The notes under the pieces: generated by a model | What the model saw: the letters and a program-made list of their open reading frames with translations, nothing else | What the model was told of the DNA's origin: nothing | The model's database searches: none | In this document: one piece after another, positions 55,037 through 64,000 of the stretch | Layout of the letters: every line of letters begins with the position of its first letter | Position numbering within the stretch: the stretch's first letter is position 1 | Translations under genes and position numbers: made by a program | Assembly: GCA_036362985.1 (NCBI GenBank) | Contig: JAYGXS010000005.1 | Coordinates: 26,941,969 to 27,005,968 of the forward strand | Direction: 5' to 3' | Source of the DNA: Ligula intestinalis | Lineage: Eukaryota; Platyhelminthes; Cestoda; Diphyllobothriidea; Diphyllobothriidae | DNA length: 64,000 bases

Positions 55037-55860
55037 TCGTTTTCATCATCCCCCAAAGTAGACAAAGGAGAAGGTTCAAGGACATCGACCGAGTTATATT
55101 GGGACTGACGTTTCGGGCATTCACTTGTTTCCATCGTCAGAGTAACGTGGTGGTTGTTCCTGTCTGCCGGGACTGTTTCAGTCTCGCTGCATGCCTGCTA
55201 TTATATCCATGATCGGCGCACGAACTTTGACCTGCTTGTTGGCTGCTGACCGCTGGGGGGCTCGTGTGACCTTTGTCCCGTTTGTGGCTGTCGTAATTGT
55301 TGGCATGTCAGTGCGCTTACTGGCTGGTCCCTCGTCCACCAACAGACTAATCACTTGATGCTGGCCACATGAGTTCATGTCCACCTCGTGTGCGCGGTAG
55401 CGGTGAGGTAGCGTTCGTCGCTGGTCACGTGGTCCCTGGCCAACTCCTCTCCTATCTTCCTCTAAACTCAGTTGTACTCCACACTTGTGTCTGCTTTGCC
55501 ATCCTGTTGGCCTTGTTCGAACTGACTCGAGCCGTTTGCGTACCGCCTACTAGGCAGGATGAAGGTCTATGGTTCTGTTAAGTGTGCCAGTCGAAGACCA
55601 ACTTTCCAGGAGAAGTCAAGCCACCCAGCGGTCAATCTTTCGGACAGTCAGCAGCGAACAAGCAGGTCAAAGTTCGTGCGCCAAGCACGGATATAATAGC
55701 AGGCATGCAGCGAGACTGAAACAGTCCCGGTAAACAGGAACAACCACCACGTTGCTCTGACGATGGAAACAAGTGAGCGTCCGAAACGTCAATCCAAATA
55801 TAACTCGGTCCATGTCCTTGAAACTTCTTCTTCGTCTTCTTTGGGGGATGATGAAAACGA
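55037..55860. mobile_element. Element with about 225-240-bp inverted arms and hammerhead-like motifs
   Basis: The left arm (55037-55260) and right arm (55621-55860) are near-perfect inverted copies, apart from a 16-bp deletion in the left near 55250. Each arm contains CTGACGA, a 19-nt hairpin segment and GAAACGTC: minus strand 55140-55107 in the left arm, plus strand 55757-55790 in the right. The 360-bp centre has no recognised domain. The architecture is the same as in the PLE copies of this window, so a deleted PLE is likely, but a foldback element cannot be excluded. Confidence 0.7.
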
Positions 55861-55869
55861 TAAGATATC

Positions 55870-57380
55870 TGGACCTCAAATCTTTGCACATCTACGATCG
55901 TTCCCTTCTCCCAATGCTGTTCTTCCTCTTTGTTTAATCCCGTTTACCCCCACCGTGCTGTCCGCCCCAACCCCCTCCCTCCTTGTTCAATGCCCGGGGC
56001 CTCAACACAGCAGCTGTTTGCGGCTTGCTGACCTGAGGACCCTTGACCTACTTCCCCGCGCACACACAAACGCGTACAAAAACAGTCGCAGCAGCCCAAC
56101 TGCCTCGCGAACACGCCAATCCTCCACCAACTTAGCAGAGACCACTATTCACGACACCCATTTCGCGCACTGTTTCCAACCAATCGAACACCCACATAAA
56201 CTTCCTGTGATTCACTTAAAAGTGGCGGCCACCCAACTGTTCCCCATCCATTTCGACGATGGGCAGCCACGTGCTCCAACAGACCACAGCAAACGCTGAA
56301 GTAAGCCGAAGCAGACACTATGGCAAGCTGGGCAAGCTGCACAAAGGCCATAGCAAGCTGAAGCAACGCAGCAAACTACCACGAATGGAACAAGATTTAA
56401 AACAGACTCCGGTGTAAAGACAAAGTCAATAAGACCGGAGATGAGGGAGGGTGTAGGCGGCTGACCTGATAGTAACTCAACACGCACACACTTGTCTGAG
56501 CCAACTTCCTGGGTAGGCTCCCGCGTGTGCGGGAGTGCCATAAAGCCCATGTTAAAAAGGAGCCATTACAGCCTGACTCTCAGTCCTCCACCTCCTCACA
56601 TACGGACACACAAACACACGCGTACTAGATGAGATGCAACATAGGGGGCCCGAGATTTCCCTTAAATTGGCGAACCCTCCAAGCCACGGCTTTTAGCGCA
56701 CCGTGATAGATTCAGGCGCATTCATATTTAGTGAGGAGAGAAGTGAGCCGAGGGTCGACCTCACTCTCTCCTCCACCGTCTAGTGGCCGCCTAGCAGCTC
56801 GGACACCTGAGGTGGGGCTTGAAATCCAGTGGGAGCGCGAACACCTACACCGACAGGGAATCAGAACCGAGAGAAAGTGTCATTCTGGCATTGCATAGGC
56901 ATACAGATCAGAAAGGTGAGAGCAGCCCTGCACGAAGCCTGGGCCAACACCCTTCAGAGCCAGGGTAACCATTCAGTCATCGACTGATAGACACAACCCA
57001 TACTACGTTGCCGGTTGGCGTCCGTGGGCGGGGCTTCCGGCGGTCACCCACTCTCCCTCACACACGCTATCGCAGGCCTGGCTTCATCCTGCCCACATTT
57101 GGCGTTCCTAAACGTCCTTCTTTCCTTCATATAGAGTCAGGCGATATTTTGCCGACACTCTTGCCCGTAACTACGTGTATCCACGGGCAAGGTTAGTAAA
57201 TTGTTTATTCTTAGCCATTTGTTAAATAGTGCATCAATTTTTGTTAGCATTGGGAATTGGCGTATGCTTTACAGGCGGATACTGAGTCAAATGATAGAAG
57301 ATACTCGAATCACACAAAACAGTAAAGCCTAGTCCTTCTGCGAACCAGTTCTGCTGCAGATCATTTGGCATGACAAGGTA
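55870..57380. other. Mostly unassigned; one repeat copy at 56755-56840
   Basis: Frames at 55763-56299 have no recognised motif. The segment GACCTCACTCTCTCCTCCACC near 56757 matches the repeat at 9148-9232. Confidence 0.35.
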
Positions 57381-57389
57381 AACTAATAG

Positions 57390-57965
57390 GTCATCTCTAG
57401 GTAAGCCTTTCAGGATACATGGATACATTGGATTCAGAAATAGCCTGTCTAGAAGAAACTTTATTGAAGCACGGATATTTAGCACAGTTTTTAGGCAAGT
57501 ATAGTAAACCCTTACCACCTAAAATGACGCAAAACTTAGTTCCTAAAAGCCCATTTTCGTATCCTTGCCCTTTAAAGGCTATCACACTTTAAATACTATC
57601 ATGAGACACCTAGTCAACACCACTAAAAGGACATACTGTGCTGCAGAACTCACATTTTGCAATCCAACAAAGCCCTTACCAATTCTTAGTGTGAATGATG
57701 CACGCCACTTCCACTTGTGTTAACGAATTTACATACACTTGCGGATGTAAGTACATCGGGCGAACGAAACGGCAATTGGCAGCACTTACATAGTTGGCTA
57801 TTGAAACAGGAAAAGAGAACCCCTCGTTCTTCCATTACTGAACACTTGCTAGATACGGGTCATTCTGCGGACCGCAAAACTTTTTTCCCGAGTAGTTTTT
57901 CGGGCACGAACAACCCGCTCTTTGTGCTACCTGAAGGTAACCTATATACAGCGGTCAAAAACTGA
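57390..57965 (+). mobile_element. Penelope-like element fragment (linker and GIY-YIG domain)
   Basis: VSLPFKGYHTLNTIMRHLVN and TYCAAELTFCNPTKPLPI are the RT-to-GIY linker, followed by EFTYTCGCKYIGRTKRQL and, in another frame, RSSITEHLLDTGHSADRKTF. At least two frameshifts. The CGCKYIGRT opening is intact. Confidence 0.75.
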
Positions 57966-57969
57966 CTTC

Positions 57970-58730
57970 TGTAAACAGTTGGAACACGTGATGAACCCAC
58001 CTTTACCTTGGTAACATTCGGCTCCCTGATTGAAACAGTTCCCTGTCCACCTTTTCACCTTTACGCTTTTTCACATTTTTTAACTTGCTTACTTTACCGA
58101 CTAGCCCTCGTGAGTAGGTCCTATAACCCTATTGACCTTTCTGTGAAAGTTTAATTTTGTATTTTGTCATTCATTACTCGCATTACGCAGCGAGAGGTAG
58201 CAACTGAAAAGCACTCTTGAATCTCATGGATCCATTAAATTCTGCTGTTTTTGCAATCTCCAAACTATCCTTCTCTCTTAAAAGGCTGCATGCACCACGT
58301 CAAAACCAGAGTGCTGCTCGGTCGCCATAACGATACAAGGTTCAGTGCCAACTGATTCATCTAATGACTCCCCTCGGTAATCTACCAGTTGCTGTCGGCT
58401 AAAAGGGCCTTGACTCTGCCCCCATGCTTCAGCACCACTGGACTCTGACCTAATTGCTCACTAATGTTGACACCGACTTCTTCGCCTTAGCAGCTGGTTG
58501 CATAAGTCACACAACTCACATGCAAACACAGAGGCCAGACCGTTGAACTTTGACCGAAAAGCCATCAATACGTACTTGCATTTCACCAAATGTGCTTTTT
58601 GTTAAATAACGAAAGGTCCATTTTAGATGGCGGTAGCCTACTTTTGTCCGAGCATTAAACTAAATTGGCGAATCTGACTGTCGATACTGAGGGACGGTGC
58701 GCGTGACGCCCTGCTCATCACTGGGACTCA
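57970..58730. other. Nothing recognised
   Basis: No frame, repeat or splice-flanked exon was recognised. Confidence 0.35.
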
Positions 58731-58821
58731 GTATTACGGATTAAGTGAGTAGGGTTTGGCAAGTGGATTTGTCGCCAACGTCAGAGTTTTAAGGGGACTT
58801 GGTGAAAAAATCCAGCATATC

Positions 58822-59013
58822 TCATGTCCTGATGGCATTTTCTGGCTGTTTGGTCCTCTTGTAGTTGATGGCATAAAAACAACCGAAAAGTCCTCGATAG
58901 CTGGCTGGAAGGCTATCCTCGGACGCAGATAAGAAGGTGAAGCGTCTAGGTAGCATTTGCACACTGTATTCTTCAGGTTTAATCCTCAGAAGACGGTAAA
59001 AGATAGGAGGCAC
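58822..59013 (-). CDS. Possible exon of an RGP1-like gene (RAB6A-GEF complex partner 2)
   Basis: Acceptor TTCTCTCACAG precedes VPPIFYRLLRIKPEEYSV and later SEDSLPASYRGLFGCFYAIN. This resembles RGP1 in the segment TPPKILFCDLRLDPGES ... EGPPSFRGQSVKYVYKL. RGP1 with RIC1 is the exchange factor for RAB6 at the Golgi. The frame ends at TGA 58822 without an obvious donor; a shifted frame then reads PLKTLTLATNPL, which may be the next strand, so the exon could carry an indel or be a pseudogene. Upstream minus frames at 59.04-59.43 kb may belong to it but are not assignable. Confidence 0.4.
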   Translation of the reverse strand: MPPIFYRLLRIKPEEYSVQMLPRRFTFLSASEDSLPASYRGLFGCFYAINYKRTKQPENAIRT

Positions 59014-59429
59014 CTGTGAGAGAAGCCTTTTGTGTACAGAAGCTCCAGTTCCTGCCTTAGGCGGCAGTGACCACTGGCGAATTCAGAGCTAGCACTGACT
59101 GCATTCAGCCAGGTCTGAAAGAGCATGAGTTGGTTAAGTAGGATTGCGGAGCAGGCTAATGTGACCTCCAATGGGTGCATGTGACATTACCCAAGGGGAG
59201 TCCTGTCTGGTGGCGTAGGCTGTGTCTGCCAAGGGTGGGGAAAAGGGATGTTTTCGAGTGGCGCTTGGGCAGCCACTTCTACCTGAATGCACGTATTTGA
59301 GTTCGAGTGCACATCAGTGAAATGTCTGCAGGTCAGCACGTCTGAAAGCGCTGACTGAGCTAGTGGATGACCTTGAGACAGTTGGCCTTGAGCAAGGAAG
59401 CTGGACACAGCAATGTTGTGTGCCGGCTA

Positions 59430-60005
59430 AAAAAAGTTCCTATAAGTCATAGTTTAACCATCACGAGTCACTGTTTCATCCACGTGCCACACGGAAAGTG
59501 TCCAGTATCGGTGTCTTTTATGTGACTTACATGAAGGCAAGTCAGACTTTCACCGCATCTACCGCACTCTCTCCTCAAGCAACCACACTGTCCCGACGAC
59601 AGAACAGTGAAAATGGGACAGTAGGTGGAGCTAGGCGCAACGACTCGTTTCGAGTGCCAGAAACAGCACGAACAGTCAAGTCTAAGCTAGCTGTGGATGC
59701 TATAATAGCGAAGAAGTGAAGGAGCAACTGCAGCCTGACACCAGACCCTGAGAAGGGCCAGATTATCTAATAAGTTGGCAGCTTTTTTAAAGTGCCTAAT
59801 GACAGCGCATCATGGTAGATTTAAGTGCGTCCGATTTATTGTTAAGGCCTACAGGTGTGATTTTGCTTGAGGATGGATTTCCCATTGAGGCAAGTACTTG
59901 CATTCCATGTATGCGTATAAGTAGGCCAGCAAATTGATTATTCGTTCACTGCAACTGTCGGAAGAGTAGTGCCGTCGACAACAAGAGATTTACACAAGCA
60001 AAGAC
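59430..60005. other. Nothing recognised
   Basis: A short plus frame at 59498-59719 has no motif I recognise. Confidence 0.35.
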
Positions 60006-60007
60006 AA

Positions 60008-60178
60008 GGGAGACTGTAATGGCAATTGCTGGCTTATAAGTCATCGCAAGCCAGCCATACCCATTCCTAAGTTGTGCATCACCCGAGGCTCGAACTGACA
60101 AATTTTTCGATCGGAGTCTAACGTCCTGCGCATTGACCCATGAGCTCGTTGTGTTGCCGGTTTAGGTTGGTAAATATT
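60008..60178 (-). mobile_element. tRNA-derived SINE (family S1), reverse
   Basis: On the minus strand: ACGAGCTCATGGGTCAATGC (head), CAGTTCGAGCCTCGGGTG (B box), then GGCTGG, a decayed core, ATAAGCCAGCAATTGCCATT and ACAGTC, then TCCCTTGTCTTTGCT. It faces the forward copy that follows. Confidence 0.65.
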
Positions 60179-60237
60179 GAGACTAGTTGATAAGAGCTCA
60201 CCGCTAACTAACGGAACTCACTCTCCCGACCTAAACT

Positions 60238-60495
60238 AGCAAGAACATGAGCTCGTGGTTCAATGCTTCGACTTTAATCGAAAAGGTCTCACGTTCGGGC
60301 CTCAGGTAGTGCACCGCTTGGTGCTAGGGCTAGTAAGCCAGAAATGGCCATTCTGGACTCCTTTGTCTCAGCTGACATTACCATCTGCCTATACGACTAG
60401 CCGCTACGGCTGCTGTCAGTGCTCGAGAAATGAGATCAAAGACAGAGCGGGACAAATGATTTCCATTAGCGGTCGATAGATGTTGATCAACAAGT
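60238..60495 (+). mobile_element. tRNA-derived SINE (family S1), nearly full length
   Basis: Head ACATGAGCTCGTGGTTCAAT, B box CACGTTCGGGCCTCAG, body GGGCTAGTAAGCC with GAAATGGCCATTCTGG, and the complete 3' module (CGACTAGCCGCTACGGCTGC ... TTAGCGGTCGATAG). A deletion removes the CTGATGA box. Together with the reverse copy it forms a head-to-head pair. Confidence 0.7.
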
Positions 60496-60499
60496 AATA

Positions 60500-61125
60500 G
60501 AAGGCTTCCTAAATCAGAAGTCAGGGAGGTTTGATAAGGTAAGAGAATGTATGTTGTGAGAAAGAGCTTAAAAGGGCTCTAAAGAAAGGTATCTCTTGCA
60601 GTCTCCTCAAGGCAGTTGTTTTTATGATGCGCACTGGTTGGCTTCAAGCTTGTAGTGGTCACCACTGCCTGTTGCTCTCCTAAATCTTGACGCCACAAAC
60701 GAGGTCACTCAGAGCATAGGACCTCGCACGGAGGCAGGTTTCGGCGTGCCTCGAGCCAGACTCTCTAACGCTCGACCTACCAACACGTCCCCGCCGGTGC
60801 GCCCAGTTCGCGCGGTCCAAGCAATCACCTCAAAGGTTGCATAATACAAAGATCTCAAGGCGGTGGCTGCCGCCAGACATCACTTGGGATTCCGCACAGA
60901 GCGGGGCGGACACAGGCAGCGTCGTTGACACCTCTGACGACTCGGCACTCTCACACGATCCTCACAGTCAATCGCCATTGCAGACCTACTGCCTCTTATC
61001 CAATTCTTTCTCTAAAGAAAATATTTTAGTACATATGCATACACTGACCATATACAGGACGCACCTGTCCTGGTATTTGATGACTTTCAGCTGTCATCTG
61101 TGGATGCAACTCTCACAACCGGAAA
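60500..61125. other. Nothing recognised
   Basis: A short plus frame at 60837-61154 has no motif I recognise. Confidence 0.35.
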
Positions 61126-61127
61126 AA

Positions 61128-61290
61128 TGTCGGGCCTGGTGGCTCGATTGTTAGGGCATTTGCCCCTGGCCAGAGAGACGCGCGTTTGAAACTCGACAGT
61201 TGCGGTAATTTTCGTGGCTTTGCTGCAGTTGGGTAACTGCACCTGATGAAACCTGATGAGGCAGAAATACGTATCGTGCATGTCCCTCAT
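61128..61290 (+). mobile_element. tRNA-derived SINE, second family (S2)
   Basis: A tRNA-like head, CCTGGTGGCTCGATTGTTAG (A-box region) and CGCGTTTGAAACTCG (B-box region), is followed by a spacer and a hammerhead motif at 61238-61280. Only this copy is present in the window. The order (pol III head, then hammerhead) is that of the schistosome Sm-alpha SINE-like elements. Confidence 0.6.
61238..61280 (+). ncRNA. Hammerhead ribozyme candidate in SINE S2
   Basis: Stem I is perfect: TGCAC (61238-61242) with GTGCA (61276-61280). CTGATGA is at 61243-61249; a short stem II region follows (CC 61252-61253 with GG 61260-61261, loop TGATGA). GAAA is at 61264-61267, the palindrome ATACGTAT at 61267-61274 forms helix III, and C 61275 is the predicted cleavage base. 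All invariant core positions are present. Stem II is only about 2 bp. Confidence 0.65.
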
Positions 61291-61299
61291 GTTTGCCGA

Positions 61300-62515
61300 T
61301 AATGTCAAATTAAGAATATATTCATCCTACTACTCTGACCTTCCCATAACTTCTCTCTCATCTCCTAAGGAACCGGGCCTGGAAGTTCGCCGCCGTTAGG
61401 GTTAACCTTAATAGCCTTTACACTTTGCGATAAGGTCTCGCTGGGGGTGGGGTTAAGATCAGCGCGGCTGCAAACCAACTCTGAGACGGACAGCGTGGGT
61501 GGCATTCACAGCGGATCAAACATGAGGTTGCGGGGTATATTGTAACGTACGAGCGACAGGACTTGACAAGCAGAGGCACCATGAATCAGTATAGTGGTGC
61601 TGATCATGGTCTAGCACTCGTACAGGGATCTGTCAGCCAAGGTAAAGGCGATAACAAAACTAAAAACTGTTGCAGAGATGGGGGCCAATAAGATTACAGT
61701 TGCGCCATCCTGGAAGTGACCGTGCAGAGCTCTGAGCGTCGGTGCCGGCTCTTATTCATCCCACGCAACTATCGACGGTCGAGCCTGTTAACCACTAGTA
61801 CTGGTTTTCACATGCCATATTTGACGTCGTGTTCGGCTTTCTCGAACCCCTTCCTTACTACAAACAATTGGCGGTGATCGAATTTATCGCAATGCATTAA
61901 AAGTTGCGGCTTGGAAGGTTTGCCTTCAGCCCAGTGTGCACTTGTTTGGAACTGCTGGTGGCAATGGATCCTTCCTATTGTTACCTTTATGGCACTCCTA
62001 CATGGTGAGGTTCGAGCCGGCGCAGTGCAGATTCTCTCTGCGCCAACCATGCGTCCTCCTTCTCTGTCTCTCAACCCTAGTTTGCTTCCCCTGTTCATGA
62101 TGAAGAGGCCGGGTTGAGGGACTGCAAGAAATGCGGTGTGAGTCTGTTATCAATAGAATCGTATTCACGCGCAATTCACCATCGGCGATGGCACTCGCTC
62201 TGTCAAAAAACGGCCCTGTGTCTACCATTACCGTTCAATTCCCCTATCAGTTATAGGTGCTCGCAGTACTTTTCTGTTTCCTGTTAAATCCCCAGACTTA
62301 TGAGCAGAAGAAGGCAAAGAGCCGGTTCTGGTGGCAAGGGCTTTATTCAGGAGAACACAGAGACAAAAGCTTCTTTAGCTTGTCCATTACAGCCTATTAG
62401 TAAGGTTTTGATCCTCCTATAACAAACATGGCCTATAGCAATTGACGGGGGTTCTGGCCTGCACGCTGCTTCGTACTTTCCCACAATGCGTCCCTAGGAG
62501 ACATTTGTAGAATAT
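61300..62515. other. No recognised coding or repeat
   Basis: Short frames on both strands without motifs. CACGAATTC-type PLE strings do not occur here. Confidence 0.35.
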
Positions 62516-62528
62516 CTGTGTCAGGTGT

Positions 62529-62575
62529 CCGCGACTGAAGAAGGGAAATTGCCCAGAAATACGCGTATCTCGCGG
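62529..62575 (+). ncRNA. Hammerhead ribozyme candidate
   Basis: Stem I is perfect: CCGCGA (62529-62534) with TCGCGG (62570-62575). CTGAAGA is at 62535-62541, stem II GGG (62543-62545) with CCC (62552-62554) and loop AAATTG, GAAA at 62556-62559. Helix III is the 10-nt palindrome ATACGCGTAT (62559-62568), and C 62569 is the predicted cleavage base. All core residues are present; the pair next to the core in stem II is A-A instead of the usual G-C. The host element is not recognised. Confidence 0.7.
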
Positions 62576-62599
62576 TCCTAACGTTAGCCAGTAATACAT

Positions 62600-63435
62600 T
62601 AATATCTGTACTGTACGTGTGAGCGAGCATCACGTGCACTCGAGGCGATGGCGAGCGCGCGCAGCCGGTCTGCGGGCATGACTCAACTCGCGTGTGCTTC
62701 TGGCCATAGGGTCTGAGAGCATCGCCGCTCGCGTCCCCATAACATTCCTCAAAAGAAAACGTCATTCAGCGGTTAATACAACGGATATAAGACCTTTTTT
62801 AAGTAAAAGGCCTGCGTAACTTTTAGGGTACTGCACCATACCCGACAGTTTTTTTACCTTTAAAGACGGATAATGGGTGACAAGTGTAGACGCGTAATAT
62901 AGCTTTGCATTTCCATAATTACGCTCACCCAGAAGTCAAGAATGAAAATTTGGCCATAGATTCTGACGAGATCAACGTCATGATTCAGTAACCTGAAGGC
63001 AAACACAATGGTACAGCAATACCTAACCAATCATTTCTAGTAGAAACAAAAAAACGTTCAGCATTCTATTCAATACTTTATGAGGTAGGTCATTCATGCT
63101 ATTTTGGCAGGCCTTTGTTTTAGGTATTCCAAATGTGTGCTATTCATAAGATGCACATCTGCACCTCATAAAGGCCCACTTAAATAAACAAAGTCTAAGC
63201 TTTTAAAGCCTCAGAAAATCGAACTTTCCGTCCCCGGATTACCACCCAGCATCAAATATTGAATTTCTGGGAAGGAGTGAATTGTTTAGTTGTGGAACAG
63301 ATGTGAGCATACATTCTCAAACACTTTAACTTTCACGAATAAAATCAGCTATGCGTGCAGCAGCTTCTTGCTGTAAGGAAGAAGAAGATGCGATCTCTGG
63401 AACGGCAATTTCATTGTTCTGAGCTTTCGAATTCA
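62600..63435. other. Nothing recognised
   Basis: AT-rich from 62.8 kb. No frame, repeat or splice-flanked exon was recognised. Confidence 0.35.
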
Positions 63436-64000
63436 CACGAGAAGCCATTATCAGCGAAAATGAGAAAGCAGCGAGCGGTGGCTACGCATAAATGGGGGCG
63501 GGAGAGGGGTGGCATTTGTGATTGGTCTATGCTCACGCCATATCCATGCACACGAATAACGGAGCACAAACGGGCAGTGTGGAGACGCGACCCACTCTCC
63601 CAGATCGCTAACCCCACTCTGAGAGAAGGCCACGAATTCGATTTCTCGGGCACACGGATAATGGTATGCACCGCTAATAAGACGGGGTGAGAACTACTGG
63701 AGGCCTGAGTATCAGACTCCAAATCCATCAACAGGGATGTGGATATACCGCCCTGTTATTTGGCCATCCGTGCTAGTGATCATGGTCCAGTTCCTGTCCA
63801 AATGCGCAGGCCGTCACGTCAAGGTCACACGCCATAACTCCAGGAGGGCGCGCAGGGGAGACAGGATAAGATGGCATGTGCATGAACTAGGCATGAGCCT
63901 AGACCAATCACAAGTGGCACCTCCCTCCCATCCCCATTTATGCGTAGCCAACGTTCGCTGCTTTCTCATTTTCTCTGATGATGTGTTCTAGTGTGGAGCC
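63415..64000 (+). mobile_element. Penelope-like element remnant with inverted arms, cut by window edge
   Basis: The plus frame reads GHEFDFSGTRIMVCTANKTG, a stop, then remnants of LLEA and DSKSINRDVDIPPC, the end of a PLE GIY-YIG domain. The left arm (about 63445-63551) and right arm (about 63877-63983) are inverted copies (shared AATGAGAAAGCAGCGA and GCCAC...TGATTGGTCTA). The right arm continues with TCTCTGATGATGTGTTC, the start of a hammerhead-like motif that runs off the window. The left arm's minus strand has CTGATAA ... GAAAGCTC. Confidence 0.75.

Noticed and set aside
59040..59430. Two further minus-strand exons upstream of the RGP1-like exon
   Set aside because: Open frames and splice-like borders exist, but phases do not join and no family similarity was found.

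Overview
The window is eukaryotic: a gene split into many GT-AG exons, two 10-N scaffold gaps, and a dense, mostly decayed load of retroelements. Penelope-like elements (PLEs) with GIY-YIG domains, RTE-like, CR1-like and Jockey-like LINEs, tRNA-derived SINEs and hammerhead-like ribozyme motifs together suggest a flatworm, most likely a pseudophyllidean (diphyllobothriidean) tapeworm. That placement is an inference from the repeat families, not from a species marker.

The backbone is one host gene on the minus strand. Seventeen exon calls from about 41.7 kb down to 3.29 kb encode an ELMO/CED-12 family protein (engulfment and cell motility; partner of DOCK/CED-5 Rac exchange factors). The last fifteen exons (40288 down to 3294) have matching reading-frame phases at every junction and sum to 2349 nt, 782 codons plus stop. 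They cover the armadillo-like region, the ELMO domain, the PH domain and a proline-rich C-terminus. The two most N-terminal exons are less certain and the start codon was not found. The introns (up to about 6.8 kb between the mapped exons) hold most of the mobile elements.

Layout: 0-3.2 kb, LTR-like direct repeats, a PLE with inverted termini and a CR1 tail. 3.3-41.7 kb, the ELMO exons with PLEs (5.3-6.1, 8.6, 10.0, 15.1, 18.6, 19.1-20.5, 24.1-25.0, 30.0-30.8, 31.6, 36.7 kb), a Jockey-like LINE (11.4-12.8 kb), RTE-like fragments (12.8, 15.9, 17.6, 37.8-39.0 kb) and SINEs. 42-52 kb, mainly CR1-like LINEs, including an inverted pair of one family (44-46 kb and 49-50.4 kb). 52.3-53.8 kb, a piggyBac transposon remnant. 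55.0-55.9 kb, a large inverted repeat. 57.4-58.0 kb, a PLE. 58.8-59.0 kb, a possible exon of an RGP1-like gene. 60-62.6 kb, SINEs and two well-formed hammerhead motifs. 63.4-64 kb, a PLE cut by the window edge.

The most interesting signal is a set of hammerhead-ribozyme-like motifs in at least four unrelated sequence contexts (PLE termini, two SINE families and an unassigned repeat). They share the CUGANGA core, a stem II hairpin, GAAA and a short self-complementary helix III, as expected of ribozymes that act as dimers. Two of them also have a perfect stem I.
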